Shown here: positions 29,987 to 39,299 of the stretch, one piece after another
Layout: the number at the start of each line of letters is the position of its first letter
Numbering within the stretch: the stretch's first letter is position 1
Assembly: GCF_020215645.1 (NCBI RefSeq)
Contig: NZ_CP084058.1
Location: 558,001-622,000, forward strand
Origin: Nonomuraea gerenzanensis
GTDB lineage: Bacteria > Actinomycetota > Actinomycetes > Streptosporangiales > Streptosporangiaceae
DNA: 64,000 nt
Direction of reading: 5' to 3'
Made by a program: the position numbers and the translations under genes
Notes under the pieces: generated by a model
What the model saw: the letters and a program-made list of their open reading frames with translations, nothing else
The model's database searches: none
What the model was told of the DNA's origin: nothing

Positions 29987-32134
29987 TCAGCTCGTGAGGA
30001 CGACGAGCCGCTGCGTGGCCCGGGTCATCGCGACGTACCGATCGACGGCACCCTCGATGCCGTCGCCGAACGAGTCCGGGTCCACGAGCACGACCAGGTC
30101 GAACTCCAGCCCCTTCGACAGCTCCGGCGTCAGCGACCGTACCCGGGGCAGCTCCTCGAACGCGGGATCGCCGATCACGCACGCGGTCCCGTCGGCGTGC
30201 GCGGCGAGCCAGGTGTCCAGGATCGAGGTCAGGTCGGAGACGGAGCCGTGGGTGACGGGCACGCCGGTGCTCCGGATGGAGGCCGGGACGTTGGCGTCCG
30301 GGAGCGCGGCCCGGATGACGGGCTCGGCCTCCGTCATGATCTCCTCAGGGGTGCGGTAGTTGACGGTGAGCGAGGCCAGGGTGACCTGGTCGAGCCCGAT
30401 CCGCTTCAGCCGCTCCTGCCACGACTCGGTGAACCCGTGCCTGGCCTGCGCGCGGTCCCCGACGATGGTGAAGCTCCTGGACGGGCAGCGCTGCAGCAAC
30501 ATCTGCCACTGCGCGTCGGTGAGCTCCTGGGCCTCGTCCACGACGATGTGCGCGAACGGGCCGGCGAGCAGGTCCGGGTCGGCGGTGGGCAGGGCGCTCT
30601 CGTCCACCAGGCTGCTGCGCAGGTCCTCGCCGCGCAACATCGTGACCAGGCCCTCGCCGTCGTCGTCGGCTTCGAGCAGGTTGTCGACGACGTGCGACAT
30701 GCGCTCGCGTTCGGCGGCGACGGCGGCCTCCTGCCGGCGCCTGCGCCGGGACTCCTCCGGGTCGCCGAGCCGCTGGCGGGCCGCGTCCAGGAGGGGCAGG
30801 TCCGAGACCGTCCACGCCTGCGGCTCGGCGCGCTGCAGCCGCCGGATCTCGTCGGGGCTCAGCCACGGGGCGCACAAGCGCAGGTAGGCGGGCACGGACC
30901 AGAGGTCCCCGACGAGGTCGGCGGCCTCGATCAGCGGCCAGGCGCGGTTGAAGGTCGTCAGCAGCTCCCTGTTGCGCAGGAGGGACTTGCGCAGCAGGTC
31001 GGGGGAGAGGTCCTCGTCGTCGTGCTTGTCGATGAGGATCGTCAGCAGTTCCTCCCAGATCCGGTCGCGCGCCTCGTTGTGCGGGGTGCCGGGGTCCGGC
31101 GCCGCGAACGCCTCGGCCCAGTCTTCGGCGCTCAGCCAGATGTCGGACCAGTGGGTGGTGACCGTCATGCCCTTGGTGGGCGGGTTCTCATAGAACCTGA
31201 CGGCCGGCTCGATCGCCCGCACGAGGTCCGCTGAGGACTTCAGCCGCGCCACCTCAGGGTCGGGCTCGGCTGTCGCCTCGGCTCCCTCGGCCACGAGGTC
31301 GCGCAGCGTGCACGTCTGTACGCCCTCCTCGCCCAGACTGGGCAGGACGTCGGCGACGTAGGCCAGGTAGGGCTGGTGCGGGCCGACGAACAGCACGCCG
31401 CCCCTGCGGTGACCGAGGCGGGGGTCGGAGTAGAGGAGGTAGGCGGAGCGGTGCAGCGCGACGACGGTCTTGCCGGTGCCGGGGCCGCCGTCCACGACGA
31501 GGGCGCCACGGGAGCCGGCGCGGATGATGGCGTCCTGGTCGGCCTGGATGGTGGCGAGCACGTCGCGCATCCGGGGCGAGCGGCTGCTGCCCAGGCTGGC
31601 GATGAACGCGGACTGGTCGTCGAGCGCGGCGTGCCCCTCGACGCCGCCCTCGGTGAACACCTCGTCCCAGTAGTCGCTGATCCGGCCACGGGTCCAGCGG
31701 TACCGGCGGCGGCTGGCCAGACCCATGGGGTTGCCGTGGGTGGCGCCGAAGAACGGCTCGGCGGCGGGTGAGCGCCAGTCGAGCAGCAGGCGGCGGCCCT
31801 GGCTGTCGGTGAGGCCGAGGCGGCCGATGTAGACGGGCTCGGGGTCGTCCGCGCCGACCATGTGCCCGAGACACAGGTCCAGGCCGAAGCGGCGCAGCGC
31901 GCGCAGCCTGGCGGTCAGCCGGTGGATCTCCAGGTCGCGGTCCAGCGCCTGGCGGCCCGCGCCGCCGGGGGCCTTGCGCTCGGCGTCGAGGCGCTCGGAC
32001 AGCTCGGCGATCGCCTGGGTGAGGCTCTCCTCGATGGCCGCGAAGTGCCGCTCGTCGCGGGCGATCAGCGCCGGGTCGGCCTTGGCGGCGAGGTGGGCGG
32101 GAAGGTCGAACGCGCTGGTGGTCAGCGGATTCAC
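29987..32134 (-). CDS. helR: HelR, RNA polymerase-recycling motor ATPase (rifamycin tolerance)
   Basis: A 715-residue protein. GTG 32134 (VNPLTTSAFDLPAH) is chosen because the longer frame runs through the regulatory repeat at 32201. It is a UvrD-like two-lobed ATPase: Walker A VDGGPGTGKTVVALHRSAY, Walker B HIVVDEAQELTDAQ, and VTLASLTVNYRTPEEIM. The N-terminal region has LGHMVGADDPEPVYIGRLGL and DWRSPAAEPFF, typical of the HelD/HelR class. HelR removes rifamycin-bound RNA polymerase from DNA, a described resistance mechanism in Streptomyces. The upstream rifamycin-associated element strongly supports this. Confidence 0.9.
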   Translation of the reverse strand: MNPLTTSAFDLPAHLAAKADPALIARDERHFAAIEESLTQAIAELSERLDAERKAPGGAGRQALDRDLEIHRLTARLRALRRFGLDLCLGHMVGADDPEPVYIGRLGLTDSQGRRLLLDWRSPAAEPFFGATHGNPMGLASRRRYRWTRGRISDYWDEVFTEGGVEGHAALDDQSAFIASLGSSRSPRMRDVLATIQADQDAIIRAGSRGALVVDGGPGTGKTVVALHRSAYLLYSDPRLGHRRGGVLFVGPHQPYLAYVADVLPSLGEEGVQTCTLRDLVAEGAEATAEPDPEVARLKSSADLVRAIEPAVRFYENPPTKGMTVTTHWSDIWLSAEDWAEAFAAPDPGTPHNEARDRIWEELLTILIDKHDDEDLSPDLLRKSLLRNRELLTTFNRAWPLIEAADLVGDLWSVPAYLRLCAPWLSPDEIRRLQRAEPQAWTVSDLPLLDAARQRLGDPEESRRRRRQEAAVAAERERMSHVVDNLLEADDDGEGLVTMLRGEDLRSSLVDESALPTADPDLLAGPFAHIVVDEAQELTDAQWQMLLQRCPSRSFTIVGDRAQARHGFTESWQERLKRIGLDQVTLASLTVNYRTPEEIMTEAEPVIRAALPDANVPASIRSTGVPVTHGSVSDLTSILDTWLAAHADGTACVIGDPAFEELPRVRSLTPELSKGLEFDLVVLVDPDSFGDGIEGAVDRYVAMTRATQRLVVLTS

Positions 32135-32200
32135 GGTCGGCGGCTCCGATCTGGGGTGGTTCGCGGCGGTGGCCTCGGCCGTTGATTCTGCGGCACGACC

Positions 32201-32221
32201 GGGGTCTTGCCGCAAGCCCCC
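32201..32221 (-). promoter_or_regulatory. rifamycin-associated element (RAE) upstream of helR
   Basis: GGGGTCTTGC (32201-32210) and GCAAGCCCCC (32212-32221) flank one central base and match as inverted repeats at 9 of 10 positions. On the minus strand this reads as the published RAE type (GGGGCTTGCGGCAAG-like), found before genes induced by rifamycins in actinomycetes. It is 66 bases upstream of the helR start, with TATAGC about 8 bases further upstream as a possible -10. Confidence 0.85.
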
Positions 32222-32288
32222 GGTTGCGCTATACGTTGAGAGTGGCGGGGGAGCGTTTGTTCCCGCGCGCCCTCTTCCCGGGCTCCCA

Positions 32289-33203
32289 TCAGCGCGACGC
32301 CCGCCTTCTTCTCAGCGCGACGAACGCGGCCACGAGCCCGCATCCGGCGGCGATCGCCGGCAGCGCCCATCCCCACGAGACGCCCCAGGCCGAGGCCGTG
32401 GCCCGCACGGCGGCGAGCGGGGCGATCGAGTTCGAGGCGTCCGTGAGCAGCGGGACGACCTCGATCGTGCCCGTCAGCCGCAGCACGGGCGTGACGCCGT
32501 GCACCGGCACGGACACCTTCCAGCTCTCGCCGGGCAGGAGCCGCGGCGAGTCGCCGATCCGACCGGCGCGGACGCCGGAGACCGACACCGCCTGGCGGGC
32601 GGCGAGAACGGCGTTGCCGGTGTTGCGGATCGTGTACGTGACGGTGGCGTCCCCGCCGCCCGCGTAGCCGACCCGGGGGTCCTCCACCGACAGGCGGGGC
32701 CTGAGCTCGCCACCGACGCGCAGCCTGATCCTGATGCCCCGGCGCTCGCCGCTCCCGGCCGGAGCCGTGACGACGCCGCCGAGGTACTCGCCGGGCGCGG
32801 CGCCGGGCGGCAGGGTGAGCGTGAACGGCACCTCGACGCTCCCGCCCGCCGGGACCGTGACGTCGGGGCGGGACGGGCGGACCCACGCGCCCACCGCCGC
32901 CGACCGCGCACCCTGGGCGAGCAGGTCGAGCCGGCCGTCCTCCGTGGTGAAGGCGTCGGCGGCGTACACCGACAGGCGCAGCGGCGCGGTGCCGGGATTG
33001 GCGATCACGAGCCCGTCGGTGAGGCTGCCGCCGGGGTCGAGGGTGTAGCCGTAGTTCCGCCGGTCGGCGCCGAAGTCGTTGGCGGCGGTGCGTACCGTCC
33101 ACGCGGTGCCGGCCGCCGCGGGCGCCGCCCCCAGCCCCGCGAGGCCGAGTACGGCGAGCAGCGCCACGGCGGCGGCCCGGCGGGCGGTGGTGGTGAGCGG
33201 CAT
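32289..33203 (-). CDS. secreted DUF916-like membrane-anchored protein
   Basis: A 304-residue protein. ATG 33203 (MPLTTTARRAAAVALLAVLG) has GAGG about 8 bases upstream. A cleavable signal peptide ends at AAPAAAG. Two Ig-like beta domains follow (LDPGGSLTDGLVIANPGTAP; VPAGGSVEVPFTLTLPPGAA), in the style of DUF916/WxL-associated proteins. A C-terminal transmembrane helix (GWALPAIAAGCGLVAAFVAL) ends in RRRR. It is likely a cell-surface protein. No partner WxL protein is nearby. Confidence 0.78.
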   Translation of the reverse strand: MPLTTTARRAAAVALLAVLGLAGLGAAPAAAGTAWTVRTAANDFGADRRNYGYTLDPGGSLTDGLVIANPGTAPLRLSVYAADAFTTEDGRLDLLAQGARSAAVGAWVRPSRPDVTVPAGGSVEVPFTLTLPPGAAPGEYLGGVVTAPAGSGERRGIRIRLRVGGELRPRLSVEDPRVGYAGGGDATVTYTIRNTGNAVLAARQAVSVSGVRAGRIGDSPRLLPGESWKVSVPVHGVTPVLRLTGTIEVVPLLTDASNSIAPLAAVRATASAWGVSWGWALPAIAAGCGLVAAFVALRRRRASR

Positions 33204-33269
33204 GGGGTGATCCTCGCGAGTGACGGAACGGGTGGCGGGGTGGCTGCGGTCCACCCCACCGGGGGCGCG

Positions 33270-34796
33270 CTACTGGAGCCAGGAGGACTGGCTCACGCCG
33301 GCCTGGTGACCGTGGTGGCCCTTGTCGTCGTACGGGCGGATGACCACCTTGTCGACGGCGGAGCCGACGGGCTGGGCGGCGCTCGCCCCGCTGCCGGGGC
33401 CGCACCAGGACTCCTGGCCCAGCTCGACGGCGGCGTTGGGCGCGGCGCAGGTGCCGCTGCGCAGGTTCTCCACGACCAGCTTGTCGTCGCGGACCTGCAC
33501 CTTCACGTACGTGCGGACGTGCTCCTGGTTCTCGACCGAGTTGGCCCAGTGGCTCTTGGGGTTGAGCGGGTCCGGGCCGTAGTCCGGGTCCTTGGCCGGG
33601 TTCGGGGCGGTGAGGTCGTAGTACTTCGAGCCGGAGGCCGAGTTGGCGGTCACGTAGATGACGCCGCCGGGGCCCTGGGTGACCTGGGCGGCGCCGGGCT
33701 GCTCGGCCGGGTTCGGCTTCTGGCCGTTCTTGATCAGATAGCTGCGGGTGTAGGCGTGGTCGTGGCCCTGGAGGACCAGGTCGACGCCGAGGCTCGAGAA
33801 GGCGGCCGGGAAGTCCTTGCGGCGCTGGATGTTGTCGCCGTCGTTGGCGTGGCTGGCCGGGGAGTAGATCGAGTGGTGGTAGACGAGCACCGTGTACCTG
33901 GCGTCGTCGCCGTGCTCGTCGATGACCTTGGTGACGTAGTCGATGTGCGCGGCGTCGGCGCCGCCGGCGTAGGCGTTGCTGTTCAGGTCGATGAACAGGA
34001 CGTCGTTGTACTCGTACCAGTAGTCGCCGCCGGACCTGGTGGCGGCGTCGCCGTTGTAGTACGCGGTGGAGCGGTCGGTGTTCGGCGTCCAGAAGTGCTG
34101 CTCGTAGGCCTTGCCGCCGACGTCGTGGTTGCCGATGGTGGCGGCCCACGGGTACTGGCGCAGCTTGTCGGGGGCGAGGAACGCGTTCCACTGGGTCTCG
34201 TTGTTCGCGCTCTCCACCTGGTCGCCGCCGGAGACCAGCAGCGCGGCCGCCGGGTTGGCGGCCAGGGCGACGTTCAGGGTGTCGGCCCAGCCGGCGCCGT
34301 CCCTGGCCGTGTCGCCGGAGGCGCCGATCTGCGGGTCGCCGAAGAACAGGAAGTCGAAGTCGCCCTTGAAGTCCTGCGTCTGGAAGGAGTAGGTGGGCGA
34401 CCAGCTCCCCTCGTGGCCGACGCGGTAGGAGTAGGAGGTCTTCTTCTTCAGGCCGTCGATCGTGGCGTGCGCGTTGTAGCCGCCGTTGACGGTGTTCGCG
34501 GTGAGGGTGGCCGCGAAGGTGGTGGCGTGCTTGTCGAACTGGCCGTGCTTCAGCTTGGCGGTCGGTACGACCTGGACCAGTTGCGGGGTGTCGGTCGAGG
34601 AGTACCAGGACACGGCGCGCTGCGACTCGTTCGCGCCCACACCGAGGATGATGCCGGTGAGCGTCGTGGAGGTGTCAGCATGAGCGACCGCGCCGCTGCC
34701 GAGCACCGCGGTGATGCCCATGACAGCGGCGGTGGCCCCCATGGCCACCCGGCGCCGGACCGATCCCCGGCCCTGTGTCCGATTTTCGAACTTCAT
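33270..34796 (-). CDS. secreted purple-acid-phosphatase-like metallophosphoesterase
   Basis: A 508-residue protein with a signal peptide (MGATAAVMGITAVLGSGAVAHA). An N-terminal fibronectin-like PAP domain (about 45-145) and a metallophosphoesterase core follow, with FFGDPQIG, LVSGGDQVESAN, TIGNHDVGG, LVYHHSIYS and LQGHDHAYTRS. These supply the two-metal ligands in order. The C-terminal 70 residues are extra and Gly/Ser-rich. It probably hydrolyses phosphomonoesters outside the cell. No Pho-box was identified by eye upstream. Confidence 0.9.
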   Translation of the reverse strand: MKFENRTQGRGSVRRRVAMGATAAVMGITAVLGSGAVAHADTSTTLTGIILGVGANESQRAVSWYSSTDTPQLVQVVPTAKLKHGQFDKHATTFAATLTANTVNGGYNAHATIDGLKKKTSYSYRVGHEGSWSPTYSFQTQDFKGDFDFLFFGDPQIGASGDTARDGAGWADTLNVALAANPAAALLVSGGDQVESANNETQWNAFLAPDKLRQYPWAATIGNHDVGGKAYEQHFWTPNTDRSTAYYNGDAATRSGGDYWYEYNDVLFIDLNSNAYAGGADAAHIDYVTKVIDEHGDDARYTVLVYHHSIYSPASHANDGDNIQRRKDFPAAFSSLGVDLVLQGHDHAYTRSYLIKNGQKPNPAEQPGAAQVTQGPGGVIYVTANSASGSKYYDLTAPNPAKDPDYGPDPLNPKSHWANSVENQEHVRTYVKVQVRDDKLVVENLRSGTCAAPNAAVELGQESWCGPGSGASAAQPVGSAVDKVVIRPYDDKGHHGHQAGVSQSSWLQ

Positions 34797-34901
34797 CGGG
34801 TTCCGTCCATTTAAGGAGTGTTAGAGAGCTTTGTCACGGTTTCGGGAGTCGATGGACCGGAGGTGAACACGTCGTGGCGCCTGGCGGAAGAGGTGATGAG
34901 G

Positions 34902-36104
34902 TCAGCCACCGAGCAGGCGCTGCGCGAACCACACCAGCCCCATCACGGACACCCCGGCCGCGATCGCCCCGGTCGTCCACAGCCCGGCGACGGGCCTGCG
35001 CCGCCGCACCACGGCCAGCAGCGGGAAGACGACCACGATGATCGCCAGCTGCACGGCCTCGATGCCCACGTTGAACACCACCAGCGACCACAGCAGCGTC
35101 CACGACAGCGGCTGGTCGATGCCCAGCGCCGCGGCGAAGCCCAGGCCGTGCACCAGGCCGAAGCAGAACACCACCGCCAGCCGCGTCCAGCCGGCCCGGT
35201 CCAGGCTGAGGTGGCCGGCCCGGCCGAGGTCGGTGGCCTGCGAGCGCCGCCGCCAGAGCCGCCACAGGTGCCAGCCCGCCACGACCGCGATCGACAGCGC
35301 GATGACCGGCTCCACGAACGACGCGGGCACCTCCACCAGGCCCAGCGCGGCCAGGACGAACGTCACCGAATGGGCCAGCGTGAACGTGGTCGCCGCCAGC
35401 ACGATCTCGCGCAGGCGGCGCGAGCCCGCGATGAGCGCCAGCAGGAACAGGAGGTGGTCCAGCCCGGTGAGCAGGTGCTCGGCCCCGAGCACGAAGAACT
35501 CACCGAAGCGCTCGGCCCACGACTGCCGCGTCGAGAGCGACGGCCGCCTGGCGTCGAGCGCGGCGCCGCCCGAGGTCAGGTCGAGCTCGTAGGTGACCAC
35601 CGTCTTGGTGTCGCGGACGTACTCCTCCGTGTCGGGGAACAGCCCGCTGCGCACCTCGTGCGCCTCGGCCGCCGGGCAGCGGTGGTCGAGGACCAGCAGC
35701 GCGTACGGGACGCCGTCGCGCTGCTCGACCGTGAAGCCGCCGTCCCTGGCGGGCGGGCACGCCTCGCCTCCGGCGGTGACGGCGTAGCGGGCGGTCACGT
35801 ACGCCAGGACGGAAGCCGCGTGGGCGTCGAGCGCGGCGGCCTGCCGGGCGGTGTCACCGGACTCGAACGCCGCCGTGCCGTCGCGGAAGAGGGGCTCGTC
35901 GTGCTGGGCGTCGGCGGCGGAGACGACGAGCAGGTCGTACTCCAGCGCGAGCGCGGAGCGGACGTGGCCGGTCCCGGGCGAGGTGAGCCCGACGTAGACG
36001 GTCGAGGTGAACCCGTGGGCGAGGACGGGGGCGGCGCTGAGCAGGACGGCCACGGCCGCGGCGGCGACGACGGCACAGAGACGACGCCGAGCGGCGTGGA
36101 ACAT
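34902..36104 (-). CDS. HupE/UreJ-family membrane protein with extracytoplasmic domain
   Basis: A 400-residue protein with a signal peptide (LCAVVAAAAVAVLLSAAPVLAHG). About 180 extracytoplasmic residues with two or more Cys are followed by seven hydrophobic helices starting FVLGAEHLLTGLDHLLFLLA, the HupE/UreJ_2 signature, with GLVHGLGFAAALG further on. HupE homologues are linked to nickel handling, and His-rich helix ends here (GAEHLLTGLDH, TLAHS) could be ligands. No urease or hydrogenase gene is adjacent, so the metal role is unproven. Confidence 0.82.
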   Translation of the reverse strand: MFHAARRRLCAVVAAAAVAVLLSAAPVLAHGFTSTVYVGLTSPGTGHVRSALALEYDLLVVSAADAQHDEPLFRDGTAAFESGDTARQAAALDAHAASVLAYVTARYAVTAGGEACPPARDGGFTVEQRDGVPYALLVLDHRCPAAEAHEVRSGLFPDTEEYVRDTKTVVTYELDLTSGGAALDARRPSLSTRQSWAERFGEFFVLGAEHLLTGLDHLLFLLALIAGSRRLREIVLAATTFTLAHSVTFVLAALGLVEVPASFVEPVIALSIAVVAGWHLWRLWRRRSQATDLGRAGHLSLDRAGWTRLAVVFCFGLVHGLGFAAALGIDQPLSWTLLWSLVVFNVGIEAVQLAIIVVVFPLLAVVRRRRPVAGLWTTGAIAAGVSVMGLVWFAQRLLGG

Positions 36105-36303
36105 GTGACTCCTTCACGTTGGCCCACGCAATCTGCTCGGCCTCGATGAACGAACGCCGACTCGCACGCGAATCATCGATGAACCACGCAGGGCGAAAAT
36201 AACTCGCATATCTACTGATAGGTCGCAATGGGGTAGAAATTAGGCGCACTTCAGTCGCGCGAGGTCAGGCCCTCGTGCCCGCCATCCCGGAGGACGATCT
36301 CCC

Positions 36304-36963
36304 ATGCGCTCCCGGCTGCTGGCCGCGGCAGCCGCGGTCGCCGTACTGACCGGCGGATGCGGCGCGGGCGACGACTGGTCGCGACCGCACGAGAAGCCCA
36401 CCCCTGCCGGCACGCTCGGCGCCGGGTTCCACGACCCCGCCACCCCGCCCTCGCCGGAGGCCACGATCACGCCGCGCCCCGGCTCCTGGGACGAGGTCGG
36501 CCCGCCCTCGGGTTACCGCGTGGTCCTGCTGACCACGGGGCAGGACGCCCAGACCAGGACGCTGGTGGACGCGGTGACGCAGTGGGCGCAGGCCGAGGAC
36601 GTCAGCCTCAGGACCGTCACGGCGGCGGCGCCGGAGGAGTTCGTCGAGCGCATCACCGACGCGATCGACCTTGAGCCCGATCTCGTCATCAGCGCGGGCA
36701 ACGCGCTCGTGGACCCGCTGGCCCTGGTCTCCGCCAGCCACCTCGACCAGCAGTTCCTCGTGGTCGGCGCGGAGCTGGCCGAGCCCACGGAGAACGTCAC
36801 GGCCGCCGACTGGACCGGCGCGTCGTTCCGCGGTGAGGGGCTCGGCATGTCCTCGGCGTACGACCCGGCCACCTTCACCCCCGAGCGCGCGGGCCGCGCC
36901 GTCAGGGCGGGCGTGGCGGCCGTGCTGAACGGGCTGACCGGCATCGTCGTCTGGCTCGGCTGA
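36304..36963 (+). CDS. lipoprotein, BMP/substrate-binding-like
   Basis: A 219-residue protein with a lipobox (AVLTGGC, Cys19). After a Pro/Thr-rich linker it has one alpha/beta domain: YRVVLLTTGQDAQTRTLVDA, DLEPDLVISAGNALVDPLAL and QQFLVVGAELAEPTENVTAA. This recalls part of the BMP/PBP1 fold (the 'DLVISAGN ... FLVVG' pattern) but is shorter than usual for a substrate-binding protein. No transporter genes adjoin. 36105-36303 upstream holds its promoter and no gene. Confidence 0.7.
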   Translation: MRSRLLAAAAAVAVLTGGCGAGDDWSRPHEKPTPAGTLGAGFHDPATPPSPEATITPRPGSWDEVGPPSGYRVVLLTTGQDAQTRTLVDAVTQWAQAEDVSLRTVTAAAPEEFVERITDAIDLEPDLVISAGNALVDPLALVSASHLDQQFLVVGAELAEPTENVTAADWTGASFRGEGLGMSSAYDPATFTPERAGRAVRAGVAAVLNGLTGIVVWLG

Positions 36964-37087
36964 CGGTCCTCGCCGCTTCGCCGCTTGACGGCCCGGACGG
37001 GCCCACGCTCGGGGCTGACATCGAGGGTTCGCCGGCCGCACCGTACGGGCGGGCGAGGGGCAGCACGCTCTACCGGCGCATCCCCCC

Positions 37088-37591
37088 TCACCCCGCCAGC
37101 AGGCCGAGCCAGGTGCGATCCGGGCAGACGCGCTCGACCTCGGCCCGCGAGAGCCAGCCGGCCCGGGTGCTCTCCGAGCCGGCCGGTGGCCGCGTCGGCG
37201 CGCCGGAGCCCGGCAACGCCGCGCGGAACATCGCCATGTACGCCAGCGCCGGATAGCGGTAGCCCGCGGGCGGCGGCTCCAGCAGCTCGATGCGCTGCCA
37301 CGCGAAGATCGACAGGTCGGCGGCCGGCAGGCGCAGGCCGGTCTCCTCGTGCAGCTCCCTGGCCGCAGCCTCGGCCAGGGACTCGCCCGGCTCCACGTGG
37401 CCGCCCGGGATGTCCCAGCCGCGGCCCTCGCGGTCGACGCACGTCATCAGCGTCCGGCCGCCGGCGTCCGACACGAACGCGAACGCCGACGTGGTCCGCT
37501 CCGCCGGTGGGAGGGAGTCGGACAGGATCACGTCAAGGCGGTGTGCCACCGGGATCCAGGGCACCGTCCACGTCGACACCACAACAGTCAT
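37088..37591 (-). CDS. NUDIX hydrolase
   Basis: A 167-residue protein. ATG 37591 ([20 protein letters not shown]) is chosen; a longer frame adds 12 unsupported residues. NUDIX box [18 protein letters not shown] then HEETGL at about residues 64-87, complete. The N-terminal segment before the box is long, with [20 protein letters not shown]. It is 42 bases from the ABC permease gene on the same strand. Substrate unknown. Confidence 0.88.
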   Translation of the reverse strand: MTVVVSTWTVPWIPVAHRLDVILSDSLPPAERTTSAFAFVSDAGGRTLMTCVDREGRGWDIPGGHVEPGESLAEAAARELHEETGLRLPAADLSIFAWQRIELLEPPPAGYRYPALAYMAMFRAALPGSGAPTRPPAGSESTRAGWLSRAEVERVCPDRTWLGLLAG

Positions 37592-37633
37592 CGGCCCACT
37601 GTGGTGGCGACGGGAAAGGCCTGTCAAAACGGC

Positions 37634-38377
37634 TCAGACACCCCGGCGCAGGGCCCGGTTGCCCAGGTAGAGGCCGATCGCGGCGATGGCGCAGGCGGTG
37701 GCGGTGCCGTACAGGATGGAGGGGTCGGTCAGGTTCCCCGCGAACAGCGCCCGCTGCGCGTCCACGATGTAGGTGACCGGGTTGACCTGGCCGAGCGCCC
37801 GCAGCCACCCCGGCGCGGTCTCCAGCGGGAGCAGCACCCCCGAGAGCAGCAGCAGCGGGAACATGATCGACTGGCTGACGACGTAGAACAGGGTGCCGCC
37901 CGGAGCCGACTTGATGGCCAGCACGAACGACAGCGCCCCCAGCCCCACGCTGAAGACCAGGAGCTGCGCCAGCGCTCCCAGGACGCCCGCCAGGTGCAGC
38001 TCGAAGCCCAGCGGCAGGGCCAGCGTGATGATCAGCACCGCCTGCACGAGCAGGGTGAGCATGGCCTTGACGCTCTTGCCGACCAGCATGGCCGTGCGGT
38101 TCAGCGGCGTGACCATCAGGCGCTCCATCGCGCCCCCGATCAGCTCGACCAGCAGCGTGTAGCCGGCGCTCATCGGCCCGGTCAGGCACATCATCACCAG
38201 GATCCCGGGCACGAACCACTGCCACGACGAGCCGACCGCCCCGTCCAGCAGCGACCCGAACAGGAACAGGAACAGCAGCGGCTGCCCCATGTCGAACAGC
38301 AGCCCTGCCGGGTTGCGCAGGCTGGGCTTGAACTCGCGGGAGAAAACGGTGGTCGTGTCACGCAGGAACGTCGTCAT
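37634..38377 (-). CDS. ABC-2 type permease, DrrB-like
   Basis: A 247-residue protein with six hydrophobic helices typical of ABC-2 exporters. The N-terminal REFKPSLRNPAGLLFDMGQP elbow is followed by LLFLFLFGSLL, WFVPGILVMMCLTGPM and GAMERLMVTPLNR. The C-terminal motif GWLRALGQVNPVTYIVDAQR is characteristic of DrrB-type permeases. It overlaps the ATPase gene by 20 bases, forming an exporter operon. Substrate not evident; DrrAB homologues export hydrophobic drugs and natural products. Confidence 0.9.
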   Translation of the reverse strand: MTTFLRDTTTVFSREFKPSLRNPAGLLFDMGQPLLFLFLFGSLLDGAVGSSWQWFVPGILVMMCLTGPMSAGYTLLVELIGGAMERLMVTPLNRTAMLVGKSVKAMLTLLVQAVLIITLALPLGFELHLAGVLGALAQLLVFSVGLGALSFVLAIKSAPGGTLFYVVSQSIMFPLLLLSGVLLPLETAPGWLRALGQVNPVTYIVDAQRALFAGNLTDPSILYGTATACAIAAIGLYLGNRALRRGV

Positions 38378-39299
38378 CGGTGAGGCTTCTCCCAGTCAGG
38401 GTGAGGAACACGTCGTCGAGGGTCGGGCGGACGGTCTCGGCGGTGACGACCTTGATGCCGGCGGCGTCCAGCGTCCGCAGGTAGTCGGGCAGCGCGGCGG
38501 TCGCCTTGGCCACCCGCAGGCGGACGGTGAGGCCGTCGGCGGTGCCGCCGCCGATCCCGGCGGCCGTCTCCGCCTCGCGCTCGGTGCCGGTGGTGATGAC
38601 GATGTGGTCGCCGGCCAGCTCGTTCTTGAGCTGCTCCGCCGTGCCGTCCGCGATGATCCGGCCGCCGTCGATGATCACCACCCGCTCGGCCATGCTGTCG
38701 GCCTCCTCCAGGTAGTGGGTGGTCAGGAACAGGGTGGTCCCGTACGTCTCGCGCAGGCGCAGGATGTGCTCCCAGATCTCCGCGCGGCTCTTGGGGTCGA
38801 GCCCGGTCGAGGGCTCGTCCAGGAACAGCAGGTCGGGGCGGTGGATGAGGCCCAGGGCGATGTCCAGGCGGCGGCGCTGGCCGCCCGACAGGGTGCCGGG
38901 CAGGCGCTTGGCCATCGGCGCCAGGTCGAGCAGGTCGAGCAGCTCGGCGGCGCGGGCGGCGGCCTCCCTCGGGCGCAGGCCGTAGCAGCGGCCCTGGGTG
39001 ACGAGCTCGTCCCGGACGAGGAAGTCCTCGCCCGCGCTGTTGCGCTGCCCCACGTACCCGATGCGGCCCCGCACCCCCGCCGGGTCGGTGGCCACGTCGT
39101 GGCCGGCCACCGTGGCGCTGCCCGAGGTGGGCGGCAGGAGGGTGGTGAGCATGCGCAGGGTGGTGGACTTGCCCGCGCCGTTCGGCCCCAGGAACGCGAC
39201 GAGCTGGCCCGCCTCCACATCGAGGTCGATGCCGCGCACGGCCGGCACGCTCTCCTTCTTCACTTTGAACACTCGGGTCAGTCCCCGGGCGTGGATCAT
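38358..39299 (-). CDS. ABC exporter ATPase, DrrA-like
   Basis: A 313-residue protein. ATG 39299 has GGAGGAGGG at about 7 bases; the longer frame upstream is not supported. Walker A LGPNGAGKSTT, Q-loop YVGQRNSAGED, signature LSGGQRRRLDIALGL, Walker B LLFLDEPSTGLDP and H-loop TTHYLEEAD. The C-terminal DrrA-type domain ends VRPTLDDVFLTLTGRSLTD. With the overlapping permease it forms a drug exporter of the daunorubicin-resistance type. Confidence 0.92.
   Translation of the reverse strand: MIHARGLTRVFKVKKESVPAVRGIDLDVEAGQLVAFLGPNGAGKSTTLRMLTTLLPPTSGSATVAGHDVATDPAGVRGRIGYVGQRNSAGEDFLVRDELVTQGRCYGLRPREAAARAAELLDLLDLAPMAKRLPGTLSGGQRRRLDIALGLIHRPDLLFLDEPSTGLDPKSRAEIWEHILRLRETYGTTLFLTTHYLEEADSMAERVVIIDGGRIIADGTAEQLKNELAGDHIVITTGTEREAETAAGIGGGTADGLTVRLRVAKATAALPDYLRTLDAAGIKVVTAETVRPTLDDVFLTLTGRSLTDDDVPA

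Noticed and set aside
31860..34814. Open frame of 984 codons on the + strand
   Set aside because: It lies antisense to helR, the DUF916 gene and the phosphatase gene, all of which have clear domains; its product is low-complexity Arg/Val/Gly typical of high-GC shadow frames.
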